Source: Hymenobacter sp. UV11 (GTDB lineage: Bacteria > Bacteroidota > Bacteroidia > Cytophagales > Hymenobacteraceae). From it: DNA of 64,000 nt. The DNA lies in assembly GCF_004684095.1 (NCBI RefSeq), contig NZ_SRII01000002.1, forward strand, positions 184,593 to 248,592, written 5' to 3'. Of this stretch, positions 9,207 through 15,908 are shown piece after piece (the first letter of the stretch is position 1; every line of letters starts with the position of its first letter). The notes under the pieces are model-generated. The model worked only from the letters and a program-made list of their open reading frames with translations. It made no database searches and was not told where the DNA came from. Made by a program: the position numbers and the translations under genes.

Positions 9207-9716
9207 ATGGAAAAGACTGCAAAAGACTACGCGCACATCCCGGGCTGGGGCATTGATGCCGACCCGAAAAACGACCCTACCTACCCCATGAAGCACCGTA
9301 CCAACGGGGAGCATGCGGGTTACCACCGGCCGACCGACCTGCCGCAGCAGCCGCTCACGTTTGAGGTGCTGCACTCCATCGAGCGGCCCAATGTGTCGGC
9401 GGTGTTCGGCGAGGCTGCCCCGCCCGCGGGCCTCAGTGGCCTCATTCGGCGCTACGCCTTCAAGTTTAGCGAAAACGAGTACAAACACTGGCTGCCACTG
9501 ATTCTGGCCGACCGCGTAGACGTGGTCGAAGGCATTCTGGACGATTTAAAGCGCGGCCACATTCCCAATATTTTTGCCGAAAAAGGGGGCAAGTCCGACT
9601 GGAAATTCAACCGCAAAAGCCAGCTTACCAAAGCTGCTATCGGCGCTGCTTTCGCCGTAGCTACGGTAGTGATGTTCTCGCGCAAGTCAGCCAAGAAATC
9701 CAAGAACAAGCGCTAG
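9207..9716 (+). CDS. Uncharacterised protein with C-terminal membrane segment, downstream of the dehydrogenase
   Basis: A 169-residue protein I do not recognise. The N-terminal 60 residues are rich in His, Pro and Asp (MEKTAKDYAHIPGWGIDADP, then TYPMKHRTNGEHAGYHRP). The middle reads like a small helical domain. A hydrophobic stretch AAIGAAFAVATVVMF near residue 150 is followed by a very basic tail (SRKSAKKSKNKR), which suggests a tail-anchored inner-membrane protein facing the cytoplasm. It follows the dehydrogenase by 12 bases and ends at a strong terminator, so the pair forms a likely two-gene operon. Confidence 0.75.
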   Translation: MEKTAKDYAHIPGWGIDADPKNDPTYPMKHRTNGEHAGYHRPTDLPQQPLTFEVLHSIERPNVSAVFGEAAPPAGLSGLIRRYAFKFSENEYKHWLPLILADRVDVVEGILDDLKRGHIPNIFAEKGGKSDWKFNRKSQLTKAAIGAAFAVATVVMFSRKSAKKSKNKR

Positions 9717-9738
9717 TTCCGCGCTAGCAGCTTTAGTT

Positions 9739-9782
9739 AAAACGACCTCGTTGCTTTTTCTAAAAAGCGGCGGGGTCGTTTT
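9739..9782. terminator. Bidirectional intrinsic terminator
   Basis: Outer arms AAAACGACCTCG and CGGGGTCGTTTT pair with one mismatch, and an inner hairpin GCTTTTT/AAAAAGC closes the loop. It lies between the 3' ends of the converging gene at 9207-9716 and the GT9 gene, and it carries A and T tracts on both sides. Confidence 0.85.
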
Positions 9783-9790
9783 CGTAGAAG

Positions 9791-10792
9791 CTAGCCCGGC
9801 CAGTCGCGCGCCAAATCCTGCTCGCGCATGCACTTGAAATGCCCCTGCGGGCACTGCGCGAAGCCAATCTTGGAGCACGGCCGGCAAGGCAGCCCCAGCA
9901 CCTCCAGCGCCTCGAAGCGGGTGCGGTAGGGATACATGCCAAACTGCGGCACGGTATTGCCCCACACGCTGAAAATCTGCTTCTTAAACGCCGAGGCGAT
10001 GTGCATCAGCCCTGTGTCGTGGCTCACTACAAACTTCGCCTGCCGCAGCAACGAGGCCGACTGGTGCAGCGAAAACTTGCCGCAGCCGTTGTAAATGGGT
10101 GATTGAGTAGGGGAAGAAGTGAGCGAAGACGGGTTTTGGAAAGCCAGCTCCATCACGTGGCCGGTGCTCTCATCTTCGGGCCCACCGAGCAGTACCACCG
10201 GGCGCGGCGCCAGGCGCTGCACCAGCTCGATGAGCTTTTCGGGGGGTAAGCGCTTGGTGGCGTGCTGCGCCCCGATGGCCACCGCCACGTAGTGCCCTAG
10301 CCGAAAACCGGGGGGTAGGGCCGCCGCCACATCCACTTCCTGCGCGGGCGGAATGAAGTAATCAAGCCCCTCCCCATCGTCCTTTATGCCCAGCGGCGCG
10401 GCGGCCATCCGGTAGCGGTCCACGATGTGCAGGGGGGGTAGGCGGTTTATGTTGAAGCGCACCAGCAGGTACTTCTGCCAATTCAGCTTGTCGAAGGCCT
10501 GGCCCGGCACGCCCGGCAATTGCAGCCGAATAAGCCTGGTGCGCAGGTTATTATGTAAATCCACGATAAAGTCGAACCGCTCGGCGCGTAGCTCGCGCAC
10601 CAGCTCGCCCAGGCTGCCGCTCAGCAGGTGCAGCTTATCCACGTAGGGGCTGGCCTCGAAGAGCTTGGCGAAAGCGGGCTTGGTGGCGAAGTGCACCTGC
10701 GCGCCCGGTAGCTGGGTTTTGAGCTGCCGCACCACCGGCGTCGTCAGCACAATATCGCCGATGGAGGAGAAGCGGAGAACCAGAATTTTCAT
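9791..10792 (-). CDS. Glycosyltransferase family 9 (heptosyltransferase-like)
   Basis: A 333-residue GT-B enzyme of the WaaC/WaaF type, which adds a heptose or related sugar to lipopolysaccharide core on the cytoplasmic side. The N-terminus MKILVLRFSSIGDIVLTTPV is the classic GT9 opening. The C-terminal half has VVSHDTGLMHIASAFKKQ, the nucleotide-sugar site. The start is the Met opening this motif, not one nine codons upstream. The C-terminus has several cysteines (LGLPCRPCSKIGFAQCPQG), as in many family members. It is separated from the polX-like gene by an inverted repeat. Confidence 0.9.
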   Translation of the reverse strand: MKILVLRFSSIGDIVLTTPVVRQLKTQLPGAQVHFATKPAFAKLFEASPYVDKLHLLSGSLGELVRELRAERFDFIVDLHNNLRTRLIRLQLPGVPGQAFDKLNWQKYLLVRFNINRLPPLHIVDRYRMAAAPLGIKDDGEGLDYFIPPAQEVDVAAALPPGFRLGHYVAVAIGAQHATKRLPPEKLIELVQRLAPRPVVLLGGPEDESTGHVMELAFQNPSSLTSSPTQSPIYNGCGKFSLHQSASLLRQAKFVVSHDTGLMHIASAFKKQIFSVWGNTVPQFGMYPYRTRFEALEVLGLPCRPCSKIGFAQCPQGHFKCMREQDLARDWPG

Positions 10793-10801
10793 AGAGAAAA
10801 G

Positions 10802-10876
10802 TGTAAAACGGAGTGGCACTCCGTTTCCAAGCGAACGACTTGTGCAACGGTAAACGGGGTGCCACTCCGTTTTACA
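10802..10876. repeat. Intergenic inverted repeat, family CGGAGTGGCACTCCG
   Basis: Arms of 25 bases (10802-10826 and 10852-10876) pair with one mismatch around a 25-base loop. Each arm itself contains a short palindrome, CGGAGTGGCACTCCG in the left one. The right arm overlaps the last codons of the PolX-like gene, so that gene ends inside the element. Confidence 0.85.
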
Positions 10877-12587
10877 AGCGCTTTTTCCGCGCCGCGAAGT
10901 ACGCCGCTGCTTCCTCTACCGACTTCGTATTAAATGTCATCTCCTTGGTTAGCATACCCTTGCGGCCGGCCAGTACGCCGTAGCGCATATCGGCGTAGCC
11001 GGCGGTGTGGTGGGCGTCGGGGTTGATACTGAGCTGCACGCCCTGGCTAATCGCATAGCGCACCCAGCGCCAATCGAGGTCGAGCCGCCAGGGGTTGGCG
11101 TTGATTTCGATAATCACCTGGTGCTCGGCGCAGGCGTCAATAACCGCTTTAAAATCAATGGGGTAGCCGGCGCGGCGCAGCAGCAGCCGGCCGGTGGGGT
11201 GGCCCAGCATAGTACAGTGCGGGTTGGCAATGGCGGCCAGTAGGCGCTCGGTGGCGCGCTGCTCATCCATCTTTAGATTAGAGTGAATGCTCGCTACGAT
11301 AAAATCGAACGAGTCGCGCAGTTCCGCATCGTAGTCCAGGCTGCCATCGCCCAGAATATCAGCTTCAATGCCCTTGAAAATGCGGAAGGGCGCGAGCTCG
11401 GCGTTCAGCTCCTCTATCTCGCGCTGCTGCTGGCGCACGCGCTCGGGGCTGAGGCCCTGGGCGTAGTGCGCCGCCTGCGAGTGGTCGCAGATGCCGAGGT
11501 ACTCGTAGCCCGCATCGCGCAGAAAGGTAGCCATCTGGCGCAGCGAGTGGTTGCCATCGGAGTAGGTGCTGTGGTTATGCAGCGAGCCGTGCAGGTCGCC
11601 GTCCTCTAGCAGGCGCGGAATTTTGCGCTCGGCGGCCAGCTCGATTTCACCCAGGCCCTCGCGCAGCTCGGGCACCACGTATTGCAGGCCAGCTTTTTCG
11701 TACAGGGCTTCTTCGCTGGCAAACAGCTCGCGCTTGGCCCACTGGCGCAGGGTAGCGGGCTGGCCGGGGCCGGCCTGGGGCAGCACCGCGCCGAGGTGCG
11801 CCTCGTTGCCGGTGGCCACAAAAAGCTGATTCACAAAATCGGCTTCCGCCACTACGCGCACCGCCACGCCTACCCCTGAGTCGGCGGCCGTGCCGCGCCA
11901 GGCCCAGGGGCCCGAGAGGTGGGCATCGGCGCGCAGGCCGGGCGCAGCGTTGAGCAGCGCGTGAATGGGCGCGGGGTTGGCGGCGGCCACCAGTATCTCG
12001 ACGGTTTCCACTATTTCGAGGGCGCGGCGCACCTCGCCGGCGGCGGCCACCGCGCCTACCCCCGGCACCTGGCGCAGGCGCTCGGCCAGGTCAGTAGCCA
12101 GCTGCTCGGCTTGCGAAAACAGCAGCTTGCCCGCGCTTTGGTCCGTGAATGCCAGCGCGGCCAAAATACTCTCCTGAGTTTTGGCCCCGAAGCCCTTGAG
12201 CTTGGCCACCGTGCCAGCCTCGGCGGCTTCGCGCAACTGCTCGGGGCCTTCGATGCCGGCATCGCGCCACAGGGCCCGTACCTTTTTGGGGCCGATGCCT
12301 TTAATAGTGAGTAGCTCCACCACGCCGGGTGGGGTAGCATCGAGCAGCCGCTGCAATTCTTCGAAGGTGCCGGTATCGAGCAGTTCGGCCACTTTGGCGG
12401 CCTGGGTTTTACTCAGGCCGGTGCGGTCGGGCAGGCCGGGGCGCTCCACCTCGGCCACCGAAAACTCCAGCTGCTCCAGGGCCGTGACGGTACCCTCGTA
12501 AGCCCTGATTTTGAAGGCGTTTTCGTCGTGCAGCTCCAGCAGTTGGGCCGTGAGCTTGAAGGCTTTGATGAGGGCGCGATTATCCAC
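10872..12587 (-). CDS. PolX-family protein: degenerate polymerase domain plus intact PHP domain
   Basis: A 571-residue protein with PolX architecture: N-terminal helical domain, helix-hairpin-helix (TIKGIGPKKVRALW, about 94-107), nucleotidyltransferase fold, and C-terminal PHP phosphoesterase. The PHP metal ligands look complete: HNH in SLHNHSTYSDG at about 337-339, CDHSQ, GIEADIL, ASIHSN, GHPTG and NPDAHH. In contrast, the polymerase site, normally GSxRR then GDIDIL and later VDLRVV, reads GEVRRALEIVETVEILV at about 184-200 and VAVRVV at about 241-246. The three catalytic aspartates appear to be lost. It probably keeps nuclease or phosphatase activity but not DNA synthesis. Confidence 0.88.
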   Translation of the reverse strand: MDNRALIKAFKLTAQLLELHDENAFKIRAYEGTVTALEQLEFSVAEVERPGLPDRTGLSKTQAAKVAELLDTGTFEELQRLLDATPPGVVELLTIKGIGPKKVRALWRDAGIEGPEQLREAAEAGTVAKLKGFGAKTQESILAALAFTDQSAGKLLFSQAEQLATDLAERLRQVPGVGAVAAAGEVRRALEIVETVEILVAAANPAPIHALLNAAPGLRADAHLSGPWAWRGTAADSGVGVAVRVVAEADFVNQLFVATGNEAHLGAVLPQAGPGQPATLRQWAKRELFASEEALYEKAGLQYVVPELREGLGEIELAAERKIPRLLEDGDLHGSLHNHSTYSDGNHSLRQMATFLRDAGYEYLGICDHSQAAHYAQGLSPERVRQQQREIEELNAELAPFRIFKGIEADILGDGSLDYDAELRDSFDFIVASIHSNLKMDEQRATERLLAAIANPHCTMLGHPTGRLLLRRAGYPIDFKAVIDACAEHQVIIEINANPWRLDLDWRWVRYAISQGVQLSINPDAHHTAGYADMRYGVLAGRKGMLTKEMTFNTKSVEEAAAYFAARKKRL

Positions 12588-12652
12588 GAGGTAGGGCTGG
12601 GAAGAGGGGGTAGGAGAGGCCGGCGGCCACGATGCCCGGCCGCCTGATAACC

Positions 12653-12660
12653 CAAAAGTA
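12653..12660 (-). promoter_or_regulatory. Predicted -7 box (TACTTTTG) of the PolX-like gene
   Basis: On the minus strand TACTTTTG is a full match to TAnnTTTG, 65 bases before the start codon. No clear TTG -33 element is seen. Confidence 0.45.
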
Positions 12661-12709
12661 CGCCCGCCCAGTGGGCAGTTGCCGGTACTTTCACGTACTA
12701 TCTCTCGTT

Positions 12710-13129
12710 ATGACTCCTCTTCCTGCCCTGCGGCTGCTTGGCCCGTGTTTGCTATTGCTGGCCGCCTGCCACTCCGACCCCCACGTTGCCGAGCTGCCCA
12801 AGGGCCAGCTGGCCGCCCTGCGCGGCACCTGGCTGCTGGTGCCCGAAGCCAGCCGCGCCGATACGCTCACCTACCGCCGCAACACATACCGCTTTCGGTA
12901 CCGGCCGGGCGGGCGGCCGGGTTTTCGGCTGGGCCCGGCGGGCCGCTTCATTCGCTATGACCTGGCCCCCGGCGGTGGCCTGCTGGCCCAGGAGGGTGCC
13001 TGGACCGAAACCGGCAATGGCCGCCTGCACATTCACTTGCCCGAAGTAGAGCCGGCCGAGCCCGACTACGAACTGGAGCTGCTAGCCCATCAGAAAGGCC
13101 TGCTGAAGCTGCGCAGAACGCCACGATAA
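12710..13129 (+). CDS. Small lipoprotein of unknown function
   Basis: A 139-residue predicted lipoprotein. The signal peptide MTPLPALRLLGPCLLLLAAC ends in the lipobox LLAAC, so the mature protein starts at a lipidated Cys about residue 20. The rest (RGTWLLVP, TYRFRYRPGG, GAWTETGNGRLHIHLPE) has alternating strands and a GTW motif near the mature N-terminus, as in lipocalin-like small lipoproteins. This fold is only suggested. The start is taken at the signal-peptide Met, 26 codons into the longest frame. A TACTTTCA box at 12686-12693 may be its -7 element. Confidence 0.75.
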   Translation: MTPLPALRLLGPCLLLLAACHSDPHVAELPKGQLAALRGTWLLVPEASRADTLTYRRNTYRFRYRPGGRPGFRLGPAGRFIRYDLAPGGGLLAQEGAWTETGNGRLHIHLPEVEPAEPDYELELLAHQKGLLKLRRTPR

Positions 13130-13210
13130 CGCCCGTAGTTTTAGCAAAAAATTGTAGTATTCCATTGGCCATAATTACTGTATTAAACTCGGCCGTGAGA
13201 AAGTGAAACA

Positions 13211-13230
13211 GCTACCTACTACTAGGTAGC
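13211..13230. promoter_or_regulatory. Palindrome GCTACCTA-CTAC-TAGGTAGC (possible operator)
   Basis: Perfect 8-base arms around a 4-base spacer. It has no T-tract, so an operator for a dimeric regulator is as likely as a hairpin. Confidence 0.4.
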
Positions 13231-13257
13231 AGCCGAAAGTCAATGTCCTTTTAAAAA

Positions 13258-13274
13258 GTTAACTATTAGTTAAC
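13258..13274. promoter_or_regulatory. Palindrome GTTAACTA-T-TAGTTAAC (possible operator)
   Basis: Perfect 8-base arms around one base, in AT-rich DNA 355 bases upstream of the priming glycosyltransferase gene. The shape fits a dimeric DNA-binding protein. Confidence 0.45.
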
Positions 13275-13340
13275 ATACGCTTCTGGCGAGTATTTAATTG
13301 GCAACTACGTGGTATAGAGTAAAATAGAGGAATTTTTTGC

Positions 13341-13370
13341 GGCAATTTAGCGCCGCGCTGCTAAATTGCC
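13341..13370. promoter_or_regulatory. Stem-loop GGCAATTTAGC / GCTAAATTGCC
   Basis: Perfect 11-base arms and an 8-base GC-rich loop. No T-run follows, so a transcript structure or protein site is more likely than a terminator. Confidence 0.45.
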
Positions 13371-13629
13371 GACAGGGACTTGAACCAGCTGCAATACAAA
13401 TCGTGGCGTTAAAGGTGAGCTGACGTGGGGTTTTGGGCGATATAATTATTTGACGTTTTTAAGCCAATTGGTGGTAATTTCTTATGAAATTTCAATTAAA
13501 TAACAAATTAACCCAAGTTTTTAAGTCCGGCTCCCTAGAGAAAATCGTACCTTAAGCCGATTTTAAGCTATAGCTGCCCTCTAAATGGTGGTGGCTGCGA
13601 CTAAAAATAAGCTCTAACCTACTTCCGCT

Positions 13630-15027
13630 ATGGTACTTTACAAACAACGAGTCTACCTCAACCAGTTTTTGCTGTTGATAGTAGATATTCTGATGATTTT
13701 AGGTGCCTTCCGGCTGGAATGTTATTACCAGCGGAGCGATTGGCAATTTGGCGGTGACTACCCCGTGTTCTTCGCCATCTTTGCCTTGCTATGGTGGATT
13801 TTGGCCGGGCAGTTTGCCAATACTGACCCCAGTGAGCGCTTAAGCACGTACGGGGAGAAGTTTTGGGCGCTAGTGCGAACGTTCGTACTGCACGCCGTAG
13901 TACTGACGGCCGGCATTGTCTTGCTGCAGGTACATCTGATGCCGATGCGCTACCTGGGCTTGCTGTATGGCATGGCGGGGCTAGGCGTAGTGGGCGGGCG
14001 GCTGGTGCTGGCTTTTCTGCACCGCACCTACCGCTACCGCTGGGCGCACCCGTCCAATCGGGTGGTGATAGTGGGGGCCAGCCGCAGCGGCGTCGACCTC
14101 TACCGCTTCCTGTCGGTGCACGGCTCGATAACCAACGAATGCCTGGGCTTTTTTACCGATGCGCCGGCCCCGAATGAAGTGCAGAACCTGGTGCTGGGTC
14201 GTCTCGACGACCTGCGGGAGTTTTGCCAGAACAACCAGGTGGATGAGATTTATTTCGCGCTGCCATTCGACCAGACAGACCTGATTCAGGACCTGTCCAG
14301 CTTTGCGGACGACAACTTTATCACGTTCCGCATTGTACCCGACTTTGAAGGCACGCTACGCAAAAACGTTAACATCCACTACCACGATTACGGCCCCATT
14401 CTCACGGTGCGCCGCCACCCGCTGGGCTCGCGGGCCAACCAGCTTTCCAAGCGGGCATTCGACCTGGCTTTTTCGGGCCTGGTCATTGTCGGCATCTTCC
14501 CCATCATCATGCCCATTCTAGCGCTGCTTATTAAGCTTGACTCGCCGGGTCCGGTGTTTTTCAAGCAGATGCGGCCCGGTAAGCACAATAAGCTGTTTCC
14601 GTGCTACAAGCTGCGCACCATGCGCACCGACCTAAGCGGCACCGAGCTGCAAGCCACCAAAGGCGATGCCCGCGTTACGCGCATTGGCCGCTTTTTGCGG
14701 GCCTCGAGCCTCGACGAGCTGCCGCAGTTCTTCGACGTATGGTTGGGCCACATGTCGGTGGTAGGGCCCCGGCCCAATATGCTGTCGCAGCTGGAAGAAT
14801 ACTCCAAGCGCATGAACACCTACGCGCACCGCCACACCGTGACGCCCGGCATCACGGGCTACGCGCAGGTCAATGGCTACCGGGGCGAAACCCGGGCCTC
14901 GGGCGCTATGGAAAAGCGCGTGGAATACGATTTGAAATACGTAGAAAACTGGTCTTTACTCCTCGACGTGAAAATTATCATTAAAACGGTGACAAACATG
15001 ATTGGTGGGGAAAAGAATGCGTACTAG
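13630..15027 (+). CDS. Exopolysaccharide polyprenyl glycosylphosphotransferase (priming enzyme)
   Basis: A 465-residue inner-membrane enzyme that moves a sugar-1-phosphate from a nucleotide sugar to undecaprenyl phosphate, the first step of exopolysaccharide repeat-unit synthesis. The N-terminal part has several membrane segments and a CoA-binding-like domain (RVVIVGASRSGVDLYRF). The C-terminal catalytic domain begins at KRAFDLAFSGLVIVGIF, with SPGPVFFKQMRPGK, YKLRTMRTD, LRASSLDELPQF and GPRPNM. This is the WbaP/WcaJ/CpsE type. The next gene starts 35 bases later and is probably in the same operon. Confidence 0.93.
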   Translation: MVLYKQRVYLNQFLLLIVDILMILGAFRLECYYQRSDWQFGGDYPVFFAIFALLWWILAGQFANTDPSERLSTYGEKFWALVRTFVLHAVVLTAGIVLLQVHLMPMRYLGLLYGMAGLGVVGGRLVLAFLHRTYRYRWAHPSNRVVIVGASRSGVDLYRFLSVHGSITNECLGFFTDAPAPNEVQNLVLGRLDDLREFCQNNQVDEIYFALPFDQTDLIQDLSSFADDNFITFRIVPDFEGTLRKNVNIHYHDYGPILTVRRHPLGSRANQLSKRAFDLAFSGLVIVGIFPIIMPILALLIKLDSPGPVFFKQMRPGKHNKLFPCYKLRTMRTDLSGTELQATKGDARVTRIGRFLRASSLDELPQFFDVWLGHMSVVGPRPNMLSQLEEYSKRMNTYAHRHTVTPGITGYAQVNGYRGETRASGAMEKRVEYDLKYVENWSLLLDVKIIIKTVTNMIGGEKNAY

Positions 15028-15062
15028 CTGGTGGTGCTTGCCACCGCTAACCCTTATTGCCT

Positions 15063-15809
15063 ATGTTGTCGAAGCAGCTGGTTCTTGATTCGCCGATTGC
15101 CATCGGTCCGTTTAACGAGTTTGTAGATACCATTTTACAACTTGGTGCGGCGCGCTCCTCGGCCTACGTATGCTGCGCCAACGTGCACATGCTGGTCGAA
15201 GCCCACCGCGACGCCAGTTTTCAAAAGGTGCTGGCCGAGGCCAACCTCGTAACCCCCGATGGTGGCCCCGTAGCCAGCATAGCCGGCTGGCGCAGTGGCC
15301 AGCGGCAGGAGCGCGTGGCGGGCATGGACCTGCTGCCCGCGCTGCTCGCCGAAGCAGCCAAGCGTGGGCAATCGGTTTATTTCTACGGCACTACCGACGA
15401 CGTTTTGCAGGCCATAGTAGACCGGGCGCGGCGCGAACTGCCCGCCCTGCGCATTGGGGGTACCTGCGCGCCCCCCTTCCGGCCCCTGACCCCCGCCGAA
15501 GAAGCCCAGCACATGGCGGCCATCAACGCTGCCGACCCCGACCTGCTGTTTGTGGCCCTTGGCTGCCCGCGGCAAGAGAAGTGGATGGCCGCGCACCGCG
15601 GGCAGGTAAAGGCCTGTATGCTAGGGGTAGGGCAGGCATTCCTGACCTACGCGGGCCTGGAGCAGCGCTTACCGGTTTGGGCGCGCCGGCTGTGGCTGGA
15701 GTGGGCCTACCGCCTCTGGCTGGAGCCGCGCCGCCTGTGGCGCCGCTACCTGCTCACCAATTCGCGCTTTCTGTACCTCATGGCTCGCCAGACGCTGACC
15801 AGGGGCTAG
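15063..15809 (+). CDS. WecG/TagA/CpsF-family glycosyltransferase
   Basis: A 248-residue GT26 enzyme that adds the second sugar, often N-acetylmannosaminuronate or similar, to the lipid-linked primer. Diagnostic segments are CCANVHMLVEAHRD, VTPDGGPVASIAGW, RVAGMDLLPALL, SVYFYGTTDDV, and the family's PDLLFVALGCPRQEKWMAAH. The ATG at 15063 is chosen over a TTG two codons earlier. It pairs naturally with the priming enzyme upstream and ends at a terminator. Confidence 0.92.
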   Translation: MLSKQLVLDSPIAIGPFNEFVDTILQLGAARSSAYVCCANVHMLVEAHRDASFQKVLAEANLVTPDGGPVASIAGWRSGQRQERVAGMDLLPALLAEAAKRGQSVYFYGTTDDVLQAIVDRARRELPALRIGGTCAPPFRPLTPAEEAQHMAAINAADPDLLFVALGCPRQEKWMAAHRGQVKACMLGVGQAFLTYAGLEQRLPVWARRLWLEWAYRLWLEPRRLWRRYLLTNSRFLYLMARQTLTRG

Positions 15810-15828
15810 CGCTGGCGCATTGCCCAAA

Positions 15829-15873
15829 AAACAGGGGGTAGGGAGGCACCATTGGCCTTCCTACCCCCTGTTT
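15829..15873. terminator. Bidirectional terminator built on the GGGGGTAGGG word
   Basis: Arms AAACAGGGGGTAGGGAGGC and GCCTTCCTACCCCCTGTTT pair almost completely around a 7-base loop. It sits between the converging WecG/TagA gene and the T9SS beta-helix gene. The stem contains one copy of the frequent GGGGTAGGG word. Confidence 0.8.
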
Positions 15874-15908
15874 GTATAGTTACTACTCAGGCTTGCGGTG
15901 AGTAGTGC

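Larger units (their letters stand above)
13130..13629. other. AT-rich leader region upstream of the glycan locus
   Basis: Five hundred bases without a convincing gene, clearly more AT-rich than the flanks. It holds three inverted repeats (13211-13230, 13258-13274, 13341-13370). It is the most likely promoter and control region for the priming glycosyltransferase gene that starts at 13630. I cannot assign a specific promoter in it. Confidence 0.6.
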
